Source of the DNA: Mycolicibacterium goodii
Lineage (GTDB): Bacteria > Actinomycetota > Actinomycetes > Mycobacteriales > Mycobacteriaceae
Direction of reading: 5' to 3'
DNA length: 64,000 bases
Assembly: GCF_022370755.2 (NCBI RefSeq)
Contig: NZ_CP092364.2
Coordinates: 2,356,001-2,420,000, forward strand
Shown here: piece after piece, positions 42,658 through 51,425 of the stretch
Position numbering within the stretch: position 1 is the first letter of the stretch
Layout: each line of letters opens with the position of its first letter
The notes under the pieces: model-generated
Told to the model about the DNA's origin: nothing
What the model saw: the letters and a program-made list of their open reading frames with translations, nothing else
Databases searched by the model: none
Program-made: the position numbers and the translations under genes

Positions 42658-43614
42658 TCAGTTGGTGCGAAACGGTATGAGGTCGAGGTCACTGAGCGGT
42701 TGCGCCCGGATGGTCAACTCGAGTACGGCCGCATCCCATTCCCGGGTGGTGCGGTCTTGGGCGCGAAGAGCCATGGCCGCTGAGGTGAACACATGCAGGG
42801 GATGCTCGCGGGTGGTGCCGATGGCGCCGATCACCTGGTGGGCATTGCGGACCACGGGGTCGACCGCATGCCCACAGCACGACCTCGCGACAGCGACCAT
42901 TGCGGCCACGTGCGCTGCCGGGGTGTCCTCATCGGAGGCGGCCAGCACCGCGGCGTCGGTGGCCGCGCGTGCCAGAGCTGTCTCGCCGGCGATGATGGCC
43001 ATCATGCGTTGCACGGCTTGTTGTTTGCCGATGGGCCGCCCGAACTGCTCGCGGGTCTGCGCGTAGTCGACGGCCAGCTCGGTGATGGCCTCCAACGTCG
43101 CGCTGATCTGAATGGCGCGCGTCAACGCCCGGCGGGTGCGCGCCTCCTCGAGGATTTCGCGGGTGATGGGATGGCGCTCACCGTCGTCGACATCGGCGCC
43201 GATGTCCGTGATCGAGACGTCGCTGACGTAGAAGGTGTCGTTGTCCTGCCGGACCACCGCCGCGCGTTCGACGACGGCCGAGGCGATGGTTCCGTGCGCC
43301 GGTTCGTCGAGAACGGCGATCCTGAGCGCTTGCCGTGGTGGTGCGCCCGCCTGCTCCAGTAACCAGCCCGCGACGAGGTCACTCTCGGAGACCTCCAGAG
43401 TGCAGCCGTGCCTGGCCAACGCACGAGCCAGCGCCGCCGCCTCCGGCCAGGACGCGCCGCTGCCGCCGCGGTCCTCGCGGCCCGTCAGATCGGCCAGACC
43501 CAGTTCGATGAACGTCTCCCACAACCTCTGATCGTCACAGCGGTCGTGGACCGCCAGCACCGAGTCGATCAACGACTGCAAATCGCGATCGACCATGGAC
43601 TCAAGTGTTGTCAT
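42658..43614 (-). CDS. Acyl-CoA dehydrogenase, small subunit-like
   Basis: This 318-aa protein is shorter than the usual ~380-residue acyl-CoA dehydrogenase. It has the C-terminal helical domain (ELAVDYAQTREQFGRPIGKQ, VQRMMAIIAGETALARAATD) but a degenerate middle domain and no clear catalytic Glu motif. It overlaps the preceding full-length dehydrogenase gene by 4 bp. This resembles mycobacterial alpha2beta2 heteromeric dehydrogenases (such as ChsE-type pairs), in which one subunit lacks the FAD or active site. It probably acts with its neighbour on a CoA ester that is bulky or branched. Confidence 0.85.
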   Translation of the reverse strand: MTTLESMVDRDLQSLIDSVLAVHDRCDDQRLWETFIELGLADLTGREDRGGSGASWPEAAALARALARHGCTLEVSESDLVAGWLLEQAGAPPRQALRIAVLDEPAHGTIASAVVERAAVVRQDNDTFYVSDVSITDIGADVDDGERHPITREILEEARTRRALTRAIQISATLEAITELAVDYAQTREQFGRPIGKQQAVQRMMAIIAGETALARAATDAAVLAASDEDTPAAHVAAMVAVARSCCGHAVDPVVRNAHQVIGAIGTTREHPLHVFTSAAMALRAQDRTTREWDAAVLELTIRAQPLSDLDLIPFRTN

Positions 43615-44744
43615 CGCAACCCCAATCCTCTCGCGATCACGCCCGCGAGTACCTCGTTTGTGCCGCCGCGCAAGGTGAAACCCGGCCGCTGTGCCGTGGC
43701 GCGTGCCACCGCGTCGCGCAGTGGACCCGGCGACGACCCGATGAGATAGTCCGCCGCCTCCACGAGGTCGCCTTCGGTCGTGGTGCCGAGCATCTTCACC
43801 ATCGCGGCCGCCGCGTCGGCGTTCTCCCCGCGGTCGAGCGCGGCAGCAACCGACAACGACATCTGGTGCAGTCCATGTAGGCGAGCCACGAACTGACCCA
43901 GCACCGGTTCAGGGCTGATATCTCCTTGGGCGACGTGTTCGATCAACAACCGCACCATCACAGCGGTCGACAGGAACCGCTCGGGCCCGCTGCGCTCGAA
44001 GCCGAGTTCCTCGGTGACCTGTTTCCAGCCCTGACCTTCGGCGCCCAGCAGATCGTTCGCCGGGACGAAGCAGTCGGTGAACACCACTTCGTTGAAGTGG
44101 TGGCCACCGTCGAGGGACTCGATCGGCACGATTTCCACACCTGGCGCCTTGAGGTCGACGATGAGTTGGGAGAGACCGCGGTGGCGGTCGTCGTGACTGC
44201 CGCTGGTGCGAGCGAGGACCAGGATCTTGTCGGCGTGGTGGGCTCCGGAGGTCCACACTTTGGTGCCGTTGAGGAGCCAACCGCCGTCGACAGGTACGCC
44301 ACGTGTACGCACGCTGGCCAGGTCCGAGCCGGAGTCGGGTTCGCTCATGCCGATCGCGAAGGTGCACCGGGCGGCGGCGATGGCCGGCAGCAGCTCCTTC
44401 TTCTGTTCCTCGGTGCCATACCGCAGCAGGGACGGCGCCACCTGGCGATCGGCGATCCAGTGTGCCGCCACCGGGGCACCGGCGATGAGGAGTTCCTCGG
44501 TGACGACGAAGCGTTCGAAGTGGCTGCGTCCGTGGCCGCCGTACTGACGGGGGATCGTCATTCCGACCCAGCCCCGCTCGGCCAGCGATCGGCTGAACGC
44601 GTCGGACCACCCGGTGAGCCATCCGTCGATGCCCGGCTCGAAGCGCTGCGCCGCGAGTTCGTCGGCGATGAACTTGCGAACCTGCTCTCTCAGGTCGCGC
44701 CACGCGGGATCGGGCACGACAGCAGACAATGTGGCGGCGGTCAT
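43611..44744 (-). CDS. Acyl-CoA dehydrogenase
   Basis: This is a 377-aa flavoprotein with the FAD-dependent acyl-CoA dehydrogenase fold. N-terminal helices include ADELAAQRFEPGIDGWLTGW, the middle has FAIGMSEPDSGSDLASVRTR (nucleotide/substrate strand signature) and WLLNGTKVWTSGAHHADKIL, and the end has FTLRGGTNEVLAGVIARGLG. It overlaps both neighbouring genes by 4 bp (CoA-transferase stop and small dehydrogenase start), strong evidence of a coupled heteromeric pair. The substrate is inferred to be the CoA ester made by the CoA-transferase. Confidence 0.92.
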   Translation of the reverse strand: MTAATLSAVVPDPAWRDLREQVRKFIADELAAQRFEPGIDGWLTGWSDAFSRSLAERGWVGMTIPRQYGGHGRSHFERFVVTEELLIAGAPVAAHWIADRQVAPSLLRYGTEEQKKELLPAIAAARCTFAIGMSEPDSGSDLASVRTRGVPVDGGWLLNGTKVWTSGAHHADKILVLARTSGSHDDRHRGLSQLIVDLKAPGVEIVPIESLDGGHHFNEVVFTDCFVPANDLLGAEGQGWKQVTEELGFERSGPERFLSTAVMVRLLIEHVAQGDISPEPVLGQFVARLHGLHQMSLSVAAALDRGENADAAAAMVKMLGTTTEGDLVEAADYLIGSSPGPLRDAVARATAQRPGFTLRGGTNEVLAGVIARGLGLR

Positions 44745-45982
44745 TTCGTCACCACCACTGCCGCGTCGGCCAGGCGGGTGATGTCGTCGGGGGTGTATCC
44801 CAGCTCGGAGAGCACCTCGGCGGTGTGCGCACCCAACATCGGGGCATGGCGGCGCAGGCTCACCGGCGACTCGCTCATCCGCAGCGGTGTCAGGGCGCTG
44901 AAATAGTCCCCTTCGGTGGGATGGCTACTTCGGCGTAGCACTCCGTGGTCCATCACGTACGAGTCCTCGGTGACACGGGTCAGATCGAGTGGGCGGGCGG
45001 CGGGAATGTTGTTGTCCCGGCACAGATCGAGCCATTCCTGCGTCGATCTCTGCGGTGTGATCCCGCCGATCACCGAGTGCAGGAAACCCATGTTCTGATG
45101 CCGCTTGTCGATGTCGGTGAACCTGCGGTCGGTCAGCAGATCAGTCAGTCCGGTGAGCGTGAAGAAGGTTCTCCAGTTGGCGTCGGTGTAGGGGAGTATG
45201 CAGACGTATCCGTCGGACGTTGGATACGGAGCACGCTCAGGGACCAGGACCCGCTGCCAGCCGAAGTCCCCTACGGGCGGCGCGAACGTCTGCCCGCTGA
45301 GGTGCTCGACGAGGTTGAAGTGGATCATCGCGTCCACCATGGGTATCTCGACGTGCTGACCTGAACCGGTCGCGAAGCGATGCATCAATGCGCTCAGCAC
45401 CGCGATCACGATGTACAGCCCGCTGACCTTGTCGGCGATGACGTACGGGGCATAGCGCGGACTACCTTCGACGGCCTCGGCGAGACCGGTGAGTCCCGAC
45501 GCGGCCTGAACCATGTCGTCGTAGGCGGGCTCGTTGCGTTGTGAGCTGTCCTCGGCGTAAGCCTGCGCAGTGCACAGGATGACGTCGGGACGGATTGCGC
45601 GAAGGTCGGGGTAGGTGAGTCCGAGGTCCTGTCGGGACTGAGGACGCAAGTTGGAGACGACGACGTCGGTGCGGTGCACCAATCGCGCCAGAATCTCCTT
45701 CCCCTCGACGGATTTTAGATCGACCGCGATGCTGCGTTTGTTGCGCTGCAGACCCAGGGTCAAGGCGGTCATACCCGGATTGCGCTGTGGACCCATGCGT
45801 CGGGTGATGTCGCCCTCGAGTGTCTCGACCTTGATGACCTCGGCCCCGAGGTCACCGAGCATCGAGGTGGCGAACGGACCCATCACCACGGTCGTCAGGT
45901 CCAGGACGGTGACGCCGTGCAAAGCGCCTGGCGCGAAAGGCCGGTGGTGGGACTCAGGTGTGCTGTTCAAATCGTCACTCAA
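44741..45982 (-). CDS. CaiB/BaiF family CoA-transferase (type III)
   Basis: It moves CoA between acyl groups. It is about 413 aa from a TTG at 45982 (LSDDLNSTPESHH), with a TTG at 45970 as alternative; there is no ribosome site, so coupling to the hydratase stop 5 bp upstream is likely. Family features are the early GVTVLDLTTVVMGPFATSML, DLGAEVIKVET with the conserved catalytic Asp later in AYDDMVQAASGLTG, and SLRRHAPMLGAHTAEVL. It is in the middle of the seven-gene operon. It probably activates the incoming acid. Confidence 0.92.
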   Translation of the reverse strand: MSDDLNSTPESHHRPFAPGALHGVTVLDLTTVVMGPFATSMLGDLGAEVIKVETLEGDITRRMGPQRNPGMTALTLGLQRNKRSIAVDLKSVEGKEILARLVHRTDVVVSNLRPQSRQDLGLTYPDLRAIRPDVILCTAQAYAEDSSQRNEPAYDDMVQAASGLTGLAEAVEGSPRYAPYVIADKVSGLYIVIAVLSALMHRFATGSGQHVEIPMVDAMIHFNLVEHLSGQTFAPPVGDFGWQRVLVPERAPYPTSDGYVCILPYTDANWRTFFTLTGLTDLLTDRRFTDIDKRHQNMGFLHSVIGGITPQRSTQEWLDLCRDNNIPAARPLDLTRVTEDSYVMDHGVLRRSSHPTEGDYFSALTPLRMSESPVSLRRHAPMLGAHTAEVLSELGYTPDDITRLADAAVVVTK

Positions 45983-45987
45983 TTCTG

Positions 45988-46761
45988 TCAGCGCGCCAAT
46001 TTCGCGACGCGGCGGTGATGTTCGGGGTCCTGGTGGGCAAGCGGCTGCATGGCTGCGGCGAGGGCCAGCGCCGAGTCCAGCGGCGCCGTGCGCGACTCGA
46101 GGAGAAGTCGCTTCGCCATCCGGACGGCCGGCACGGGGTTCTTGGCGATACGTCCGGCGAATCGGTGGGCGGCAGGCAGCAACTCGGCGTCGGTCACCAC
46201 CTCGTTGACCAGCCCCCAAGACAACGCGGTGGCCGCATCCACACGGTCGCCGGTGAACGTCATCTCCGCCGCCCGCGCCCAGCCCACGGCCCGTGGCAGA
46301 AACCACGATCCGCCGTCGCCGGGAATCAGCCCGAGTTGCACGAAACTCTCGGCGAAAAAGGCGCTTTCGGTGGCGATTCGCACGTCACACATCGCAGCAA
46401 GGTCGCAGCCCGCGCCGATCGCGGCCCCGTTGACAGCGGCGATGATCGGAACTTCGCAACGCTGCATTGCACGTGGAATTCGTTGGATACCCGATGCGTA
46501 ACCGTGCCGCTGAGAAACCGGATCCTGACCGAAAACTCCTTTGCGGTCACGCATGTCACGCACGTTCCCGCCGGCGGAAAAGAAGCGCCCCGCCCCGGTG
46601 AGAATCACCGCGGCCACGTCGGTGTCGCGATTCGCGGCGTCGACGGCCGCTTCGAAGGCAGCGATGAAATCGGAACCGGTGATGGCGTTGGCCGCGTCCG
46701 GGACGTTGATGGTCCAAGTCTGGGTGCGGCCGGATTGATCGATGCGCAGGGGATCGGTCAC
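45988..46761 (-). CDS. Enoyl-CoA hydratase/isomerase
   Basis: This is a 257-aa crotonase with the oxyanion-hole segment LTGAGRFFSAGGNVRDM and the second glycine region AVNGAAIGAGCDLAAMCD. Glu at ESFVQLGLIPGDGGSWFLPR fits the hydratase active site (the second Glu position reads GDGG). The start is GTG 46761, 13 bp after the ThDP gene's stop. It probably acts after the acyl-CoA dehydrogenases in the same operon. Confidence 0.92.
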   Translation of the reverse strand: MTDPLRIDQSGRTQTWTINVPDAANAITGSDFIAAFEAAVDAANRDTDVAAVILTGAGRFFSAGGNVRDMRDRKGVFGQDPVSQRHGYASGIQRIPRAMQRCEVPIIAAVNGAAIGAGCDLAAMCDVRIATESAFFAESFVQLGLIPGDGGSWFLPRAVGWARAAEMTFTGDRVDAATALSWGLVNEVVTDAELLPAAHRFAGRIAKNPVPAVRMAKRLLLESRTAPLDSALALAAAMQPLAHQDPEHHRRVAKLAR

Positions 46762-46774
46762 GGCGTGGTGTCCT

Positions 46775-48394
46775 TCAGAAGTTCAGGTGGTGGGTGGGGT
46801 CGAGATGGATGTCGAGGACGAGTGGTCCGGACAGCCGGGCGATCTCGTCGGCCACGGACTCGAAGTCCTCCGGTTTGCGGACCGTCAAGGTGTGGCAGCC
46901 CATTCCGGCGGCGGTGCGCGCGATGTCCGGCCACTCGTTGTAGGAGTGTTGTGCGGGAAAGCCTTCGTCGAGGAGCTTCTGGTACTCGGCTCCGTACGCA
47001 CCGTCGTTGTATACGGCGACGATCATGGGCAGCTTCTCGCGAACCGCCGTGGCGAGCTCGGAGACGTTCATCATGAATCCGCCGTCACCGACGAGGACCA
47101 CGGTGACGTCACTGACGGCGCTCACTGCCGCACCGATACCTCCGGCGAGGCCAAGACCGATGGAACCGAATCCGGTCATGGCAGTGAACTTTCCGGGCGC
47201 GGCCTTGGTGATGTGCGGCCACGAGCCGGCGATGAATCTGCCGACATCGCTGACGATGGCGCAACCCTGCGGGAGTATGGCGTCGAGACGTTGGGTGGCC
47301 ACCCGGATGTCGAGGGTGTCGGTGCCGGTCCGGTCGTCGGGCGGTGTCCACCGCGCCATGGCGGCGGATGCCTCGTGACACCGCTGCTTCCACGTCTTCT
47401 TCTCGGGAAGCTGACCCTCCCGGATGCCGTCGGCCATCAGGGTCGTGACCGTTTTCGCGTCTCCGGCGACGGCGCAGGTCGGGGTGACGAACCAGCCCAG
47501 TTTCACCGGGTCGCTGTCGATGTGGATCAGTGATTTCCCGGCGAAGAGCTCGCCGCCCAGGCTCGTGTACTTGTTCAGGCTCGTGCCCACGGCGATCACG
47601 CAGTCGCTGTCCATCAAGATCGGGGTGGTCTCGTCGTGGCCGATGCTGCCCATGATCCCCAGGTGACGTGGGTGTCCGGTGAACAGGCCGACGCCGAGTC
47701 CGCTTGTGAACAGGCCTGCGCCGAGGGCATCGGCCAGCGCGAGGACCGAAGCCTCTGCGCCACTGTCGATCACGCCGCGCCCTGCGACGATCACCGGTCG
47801 GGACGCGGAGGCCGCGAGTCCCAACGCGGCGTCCATGGCCTCCTCATCGGTCTGCGGTGCCGAGCGCGTCCAGGTCGGTGCCGCGACGAAGGCGGAGTCC
47901 GATGTCGGGGCCTCGGACACACTGATCGGTACCGGGATGTTGAGCACGACAGGTGCGTTCGTCGATTTCAGGCGTTGCACAGCGCGTGCGACGTCACGGA
48001 TCACGGTGTCGGGACGGTGCACCCGATCGTGCGCCACCCCGACCGACGCGCAGAGCGCCGCGATGTCGAGTCGCTGCATATGCGTCGCTTCGGCGGGTGT
48101 GTCGCCGGTGATCACCAGCACGGGGCTCGAGAACCGGGCGGCTTCGACCAACGACGTGAGCGCATTGGTGAGACCCGGTCCGTGCGTGACCGTGGCCACC
48201 GCCCATCTGCCGGTCAGCCTCGCATATGTGTCGGCCATGCTGACCGCCCCTGCCTCGTGCGACGTTCGCACCAACCTTCCGCCGGCCGTCTCGAATGCGC
48301 TGCAGACGTACATGTTCGCGTCACCGAGGAGGCCGAACATCGTGTCGACCGAAAGCTGTGACAGCAGCATGGCCACCTGCTCGTAGACCTTCAT
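46775..48394 (-). CDS. Thiamine diphosphate-dependent enzyme (acetolactate synthase/2-hydroxyacyl-CoA lyase-like)
   Basis: This 539-aa enzyme starts MKVYEQVAMLLSQLSVDTMF, with AAAGG upstream. The catalytic Glu lies in VRTSHEAGAVSMADTYARLT near residue 50. The ThDP/Mg motif is VVLVGDGGFMMNVSELATAV, with GDG and a later Asn/Asp (YNDGAYG). The architecture is PYR-middle-PP, as in acetolactate synthase, benzoylformate decarboxylase, oxalyl-CoA decarboxylase and 2-hydroxyacyl-CoA lyase. The CoA-rich operon and the divergent alcohol/aldehyde dehydrogenases make a 2-hydroxyacyl-CoA lyase or 2-oxo-acid decarboxylase plausible; the specific reaction is inference. It is the first gene of the minus-strand operon. 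Confidence 0.88.
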   Translation of the reverse strand: MKVYEQVAMLLSQLSVDTMFGLLGDANMYVCSAFETAGGRLVRTSHEAGAVSMADTYARLTGRWAVATVTHGPGLTNALTSLVEAARFSSPVLVITGDTPAEATHMQRLDIAALCASVGVAHDRVHRPDTVIRDVARAVQRLKSTNAPVVLNIPVPISVSEAPTSDSAFVAAPTWTRSAPQTDEEAMDAALGLAASASRPVIVAGRGVIDSGAEASVLALADALGAGLFTSGLGVGLFTGHPRHLGIMGSIGHDETTPILMDSDCVIAVGTSLNKYTSLGGELFAGKSLIHIDSDPVKLGWFVTPTCAVAGDAKTVTTLMADGIREGQLPEKKTWKQRCHEASAAMARWTPPDDRTGTDTLDIRVATQRLDAILPQGCAIVSDVGRFIAGSWPHITKAAPGKFTAMTGFGSIGLGLAGGIGAAVSAVSDVTVVLVGDGGFMMNVSELATAVREKLPMIVAVYNDGAYGAEYQKLLDEGFPAQHSYNEWPDIARTAAGMGCHTLTVRKPEDFESVADEIARLSGPLVLDIHLDPTHHLNF

Positions 48395-48466
48395 GTCCGC
48401 CTTTCTCGTGGGGTGCTCCACATCACCCTGACACTTCTCACGGAATTTCGCAATAACGGTCCATGG

Positions 48467-48533
48467 TACGTATTTACGTAGTATCACTCGATGGGAACAT
48501 GAGTGCGCTTCCCAAGTGATACGTAATTACGTA
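48467..48533. promoter_or_regulatory. Paired inverted TACGTA-N2-TACGTA sites in the catabolic divergent promoter
   Basis: Site A is TACGTA-TT-TACGTA (48467-48480) and site B is TACGTA-AT-TACGTA (48520-48533). They are mirrored around the gap: GTATCACT follows A (48481-48488) and its reverse AGTGATAC precedes B (48515-48522). They lie between the ThDP gene start (48394) and the alcohol dehydrogenase start (48692), so both operons may be controlled together. The TACGTA core also occurs upstream of the IclR gene at 40645. Confidence 0.65.
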
Positions 48534-48691
48534 ACTGAAACCGCTATTGCGCAACCGGGTGGTGTCGTTGCATAGTGATCCCAGCCACAGCTGAGGTCGA
48601 TTCAGGCGACGCTGATTTCGCGGACAGTCGCCCGCGTGGCTTCACATCACTTCCGTTTCACACCACGAATCCGTGAGAGGACCTGTTCGAG

Positions 48692-49810
48692 ATGAAAACC
48701 AAAGCCGCTGTGAGCCTCGGGGTGAACCAACCGTTCGAGATCATGGAACTCGAGCTCGACGGCCCCAAGGAAGGCGAGGTCCTGCTCAAGAATGTCGCCG
48801 CCGGCCTGTGTCACTCCGACCTGCACCTCACCGACGGAGACATGCCCCCGAGGTATCCGATCGTCGGCGGCCACGAAGGTTCCGCCATCGTCGAGGATGT
48901 CGGGCCCGGTGTCACCAAGGTCAAACCCGGCGATCATGTGGTGTGCAGCTACATCCCCAACTGCGGGACCTGCCGATACTGCGCGACAGGGCGCTCGAAC
49001 CTCTGCGATATGGGAGCGACGATCCTGGAGGGACGCTTTCCCGACGGCACATTCCGTTTCCACAAGGACGGCGTGGACTACGGCAGCCTCTGCCTGCTCG
49101 GCAGCTTCGCGGAACGGACCACGGTGTCGCAGCACTCGGTCGTCAAGGTCGACGACTGGATCCCGTTGGAAACCGCGGTGCTGGTCGGTTGCGGCGTGCC
49201 CGCGGGTTGGGGAGGCCCCGTGTACAACAACGGGATTCGACCCGGCGACACCGCAGTCATCTATGGCATCGGCGGCCTGGGTATCAATGCGGTCCAGGGC
49301 GCGGTGATGGCGGGCGCACGGTATGTCGTTGCCGTCGATCCCATCCAGCTCAAACGAGACACGGCGTTGAAGTTCGGCGCGACGCACGCATTCGCCACCG
49401 CGGAAGAGGCCCATGAAGCGGTGCGCGAGATCACCTGGGGCCAGATGGCCGACGGCGCCTTGATCTTCGTCGGTACCCCGGACGAAAAGGTGGTGCGTGA
49501 TGCGTTCAACGTCATCGGCAAAGGCGGCACTGTCAGTCTCGCCAGTCTCGCCGACCCGGCCAAGCTGACGGTTCACGTCTCCGGGATGGAGCTGACGTTG
49601 ATGGAGAAGACCATCAAAGGGTGTCTTTTCGGATCCTCGAATCCGCAGTACGACATCGTCCGCCTGCTCCGTCTCTACGACGAGGGCAAGCTCAAGCTGG
49701 ACGAGTTGATCACCACGCGTTATCGCCTGGAGGACATCAACCAGGGTTACGACGACCTACGAGCCGGCATCAACATCCGCGGCATCGTCGTCCACGATCC
49801 GCAAGCCTGA
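48692..49810 (+). CDS. NDMA-type zinc alcohol dehydrogenase (mycofactocin-associated)
   Basis: This 372-aa medium-chain alcohol dehydrogenase starts [20 protein letters not shown]. The catalytic zinc region is [19 protein letters not shown], then [16 protein letters not shown]. Structural zinc cysteines are [15 protein letters not shown]. The NAD motif is [20 protein letters not shown]. The GDMPPRYPI and overall pattern match actinobacterial NDMA-dependent dehydrogenases whose NAD(H) is tightly bound and recycled by mycofactocin. It is the first gene of the plus-strand operon, 10 bp before the aldehyde dehydrogenase. It probably oxidises an alcohol or reduces an aldehyde from the pathway. Confidence 0.9.
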   Translation: MKTKAAVSLGVNQPFEIMELELDGPKEGEVLLKNVAAGLCHSDLHLTDGDMPPRYPIVGGHEGSAIVEDVGPGVTKVKPGDHVVCSYIPNCGTCRYCATGRSNLCDMGATILEGRFPDGTFRFHKDGVDYGSLCLLGSFAERTTVSQHSVVKVDDWIPLETAVLVGCGVPAGWGGPVYNNGIRPGDTAVIYGIGGLGINAVQGAVMAGARYVVAVDPIQLKRDTALKFGATHAFATAEEAHEAVREITWGQMADGALIFVGTPDEKVVRDAFNVIGKGGTVSLASLADPAKLTVHVSGMELTLMEKTIKGCLFGSSNPQYDIVRLLRLYDEGKLKLDELITTRYRLEDINQGYDDLRAGINIRGIVVHDPQA

Positions 49811-49820
49811 GGAATTTCAC

Positions 49821-51374
49821 ATGACCACCAGCGTTGATCTGACCGAACTCAAGCGCGTGCTCCGAGGACTGTGGGGCGCGCAGGACCCTGACGACTCCAC
49901 TCTGGCGATCCTGAAGCGCGGAGTGCGCGGCGAGGAGGCGATGCTCATCGACGGCGAACTCGTCACCGCCTCCGACGGAAGCACCTTCGACAATGTCAAC
50001 CCGGCCACCGGGCAAGTGATCGGTACCGTTGCCGACGCGAGCGCCGCCGATGTCGACCGTGCCATCGGTGCTGCCAGGCGGACGTTCGATGAATCGAACT
50101 GGCCCTACGATGCGGAACTGCGGCGGCACTGCCTGCTGCAGTTGCACAAGGCCATGGTCGAGTCCGCGGACCTGTTCCGGGCCACTGCTGTGACCGAGAT
50201 CGGCGTGGCGGTCCGGACCAGCAATACTTTCCACTCGGACTGGCCGATCTCGTCCATACCGTACTGGGCCGACATGGCCACCAACTTCGAATACGAGCAG
50301 ACGATGCCGGAACGCCCGTGGGCGGCCGGCACCCGACACCTGATCCGACACGAACCGATCGGTGTGGTGGCGGCCATCACGCCGTGGAACTTCCCGCTCC
50401 AGACCGCGATGACCAAGATCCTGCCTGCACTGGCCGCAGGTGCCACCGTCATCCTGAAGCCGGCGTTCCAAACCCCCTGGCACGCCACACTGTTGGCGAA
50501 ACTCATCGCAGAGAAGACGGATTTTCCGGCAGGTGCCATCAACATCGTGACACCGTCGGACAACGCGGTTGCCGAACGCCTCGCTCTGGACCCGAGGGTG
50601 GATCTCGTCCACTTCACTGGTTCCACCGCGGTCGGAAAACGGTTGATGGGGGACGCCTCGAAGCGTGTCGCCCGCGTGGCGCTCGAACTCGGCGGCAAGT
50701 CAGCCAACATCCTGCTCGAAGACGCGGATTTCGCGCGGATCGTGCCCCAGGCAGCGGGGGTCGTCTGCATGAACGCCGGGCAGGGCTGCGTGCTGCCCAC
50801 CCGGCTGCTGGTCCCGCGCTCTCGCTACGACGAGGCCAAGGAGCTGGCGCGGATCACCTTCGAGAATGTGCCCTTCGGTGACCCGACCGATCCGGACGTC
50901 ATCCAAGGCCCGCAGATCAGCGAGCTGCAAAAAGATCGTGTCCTCGATTTGATCGCTCAGGGCGTCGCAGACGGGGCGACGTTGCTCACCGGGGGTGGCA
51001 AGGCCGACGGATTCGACTCGGGGTTCTACGTCCAGCCAACACTTTTCGCCGACGTGGAGCCCGAGTCGACCATCGCACAGCGGGAGATATTCGGCCCCGT
51101 GCTGGCGATGATTCCCTACGACACCGTGGACCACGCCATCCACATCGCCAACAACACGTCGTACGGCCTGGCCGGTTACGTGTGGGGCGACGAGGACAGT
51201 GCCGTGGCTGTCGCCCGCCGGATACGCAGCGGCATGGTCGCCGTGAACGGCGGCTTCTTCTATGGGCACGACATCCCATCCGGCGGTTACAAAGAGTCCG
51301 GGCTCGGCCGAGAGTCCGGGGTCGAGGGATTCCAGGAATTCATGGAAACCAAGGTCATCGCCATCGCGGTGTGA
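49821..51374 (+). CDS. Aldehyde dehydrogenase
   Basis: This is a 517-aa NAD(P)-dependent aldehyde dehydrogenase. The N-terminal nucleotide-binding region has AAITPWNFPLQTAMTKILPA, the catalytic Glu lies in ALELGGKSANILLEDADF, and the catalytic Cys lies in CMNAGQGCVLPTRLLVPR. The C-terminal part has ETKVIAIAV at its end and GYKESGLGRESGVEGFQEFM. An extra ~45-residue N-terminus (TELKRVLRGLWGAQDPDDST) precedes the standard domain. It directly follows the alcohol dehydrogenase by 10 bp, so the pair oxidises an alcohol to an acid. Confidence 0.93.
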   Translation: MTTSVDLTELKRVLRGLWGAQDPDDSTLAILKRGVRGEEAMLIDGELVTASDGSTFDNVNPATGQVIGTVADASAADVDRAIGAARRTFDESNWPYDAELRRHCLLQLHKAMVESADLFRATAVTEIGVAVRTSNTFHSDWPISSIPYWADMATNFEYEQTMPERPWAAGTRHLIRHEPIGVVAAITPWNFPLQTAMTKILPALAAGATVILKPAFQTPWHATLLAKLIAEKTDFPAGAINIVTPSDNAVAERLALDPRVDLVHFTGSTAVGKRLMGDASKRVARVALELGGKSANILLEDADFARIVPQAAGVVCMNAGQGCVLPTRLLVPRSRYDEAKELARITFENVPFGDPTDPDVIQGPQISELQKDRVLDLIAQGVADGATLLTGGGKADGFDSGFYVQPTLFADVEPESTIAQREIFGPVLAMIPYDTVDHAIHIANNTSYGLAGYVWGDEDSAVAVARRIRSGMVAVNGGFFYGHDIPSGGYKESGLGRESGVEGFQEFMETKVIAIAV

Positions 51375-51425
51375 CGCTCGCCGCCACGCCCTCACACAAC
51401 CCACTCCAGAGCGATCGGATATGAC

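Noticed and set aside
46775..48487. 570-aa start (48487) for the ThDP enzyme.
   Set aside because: It would begin inside the operator site region; MKVYEQV at 48394 has a ribosome site and matches the family start.
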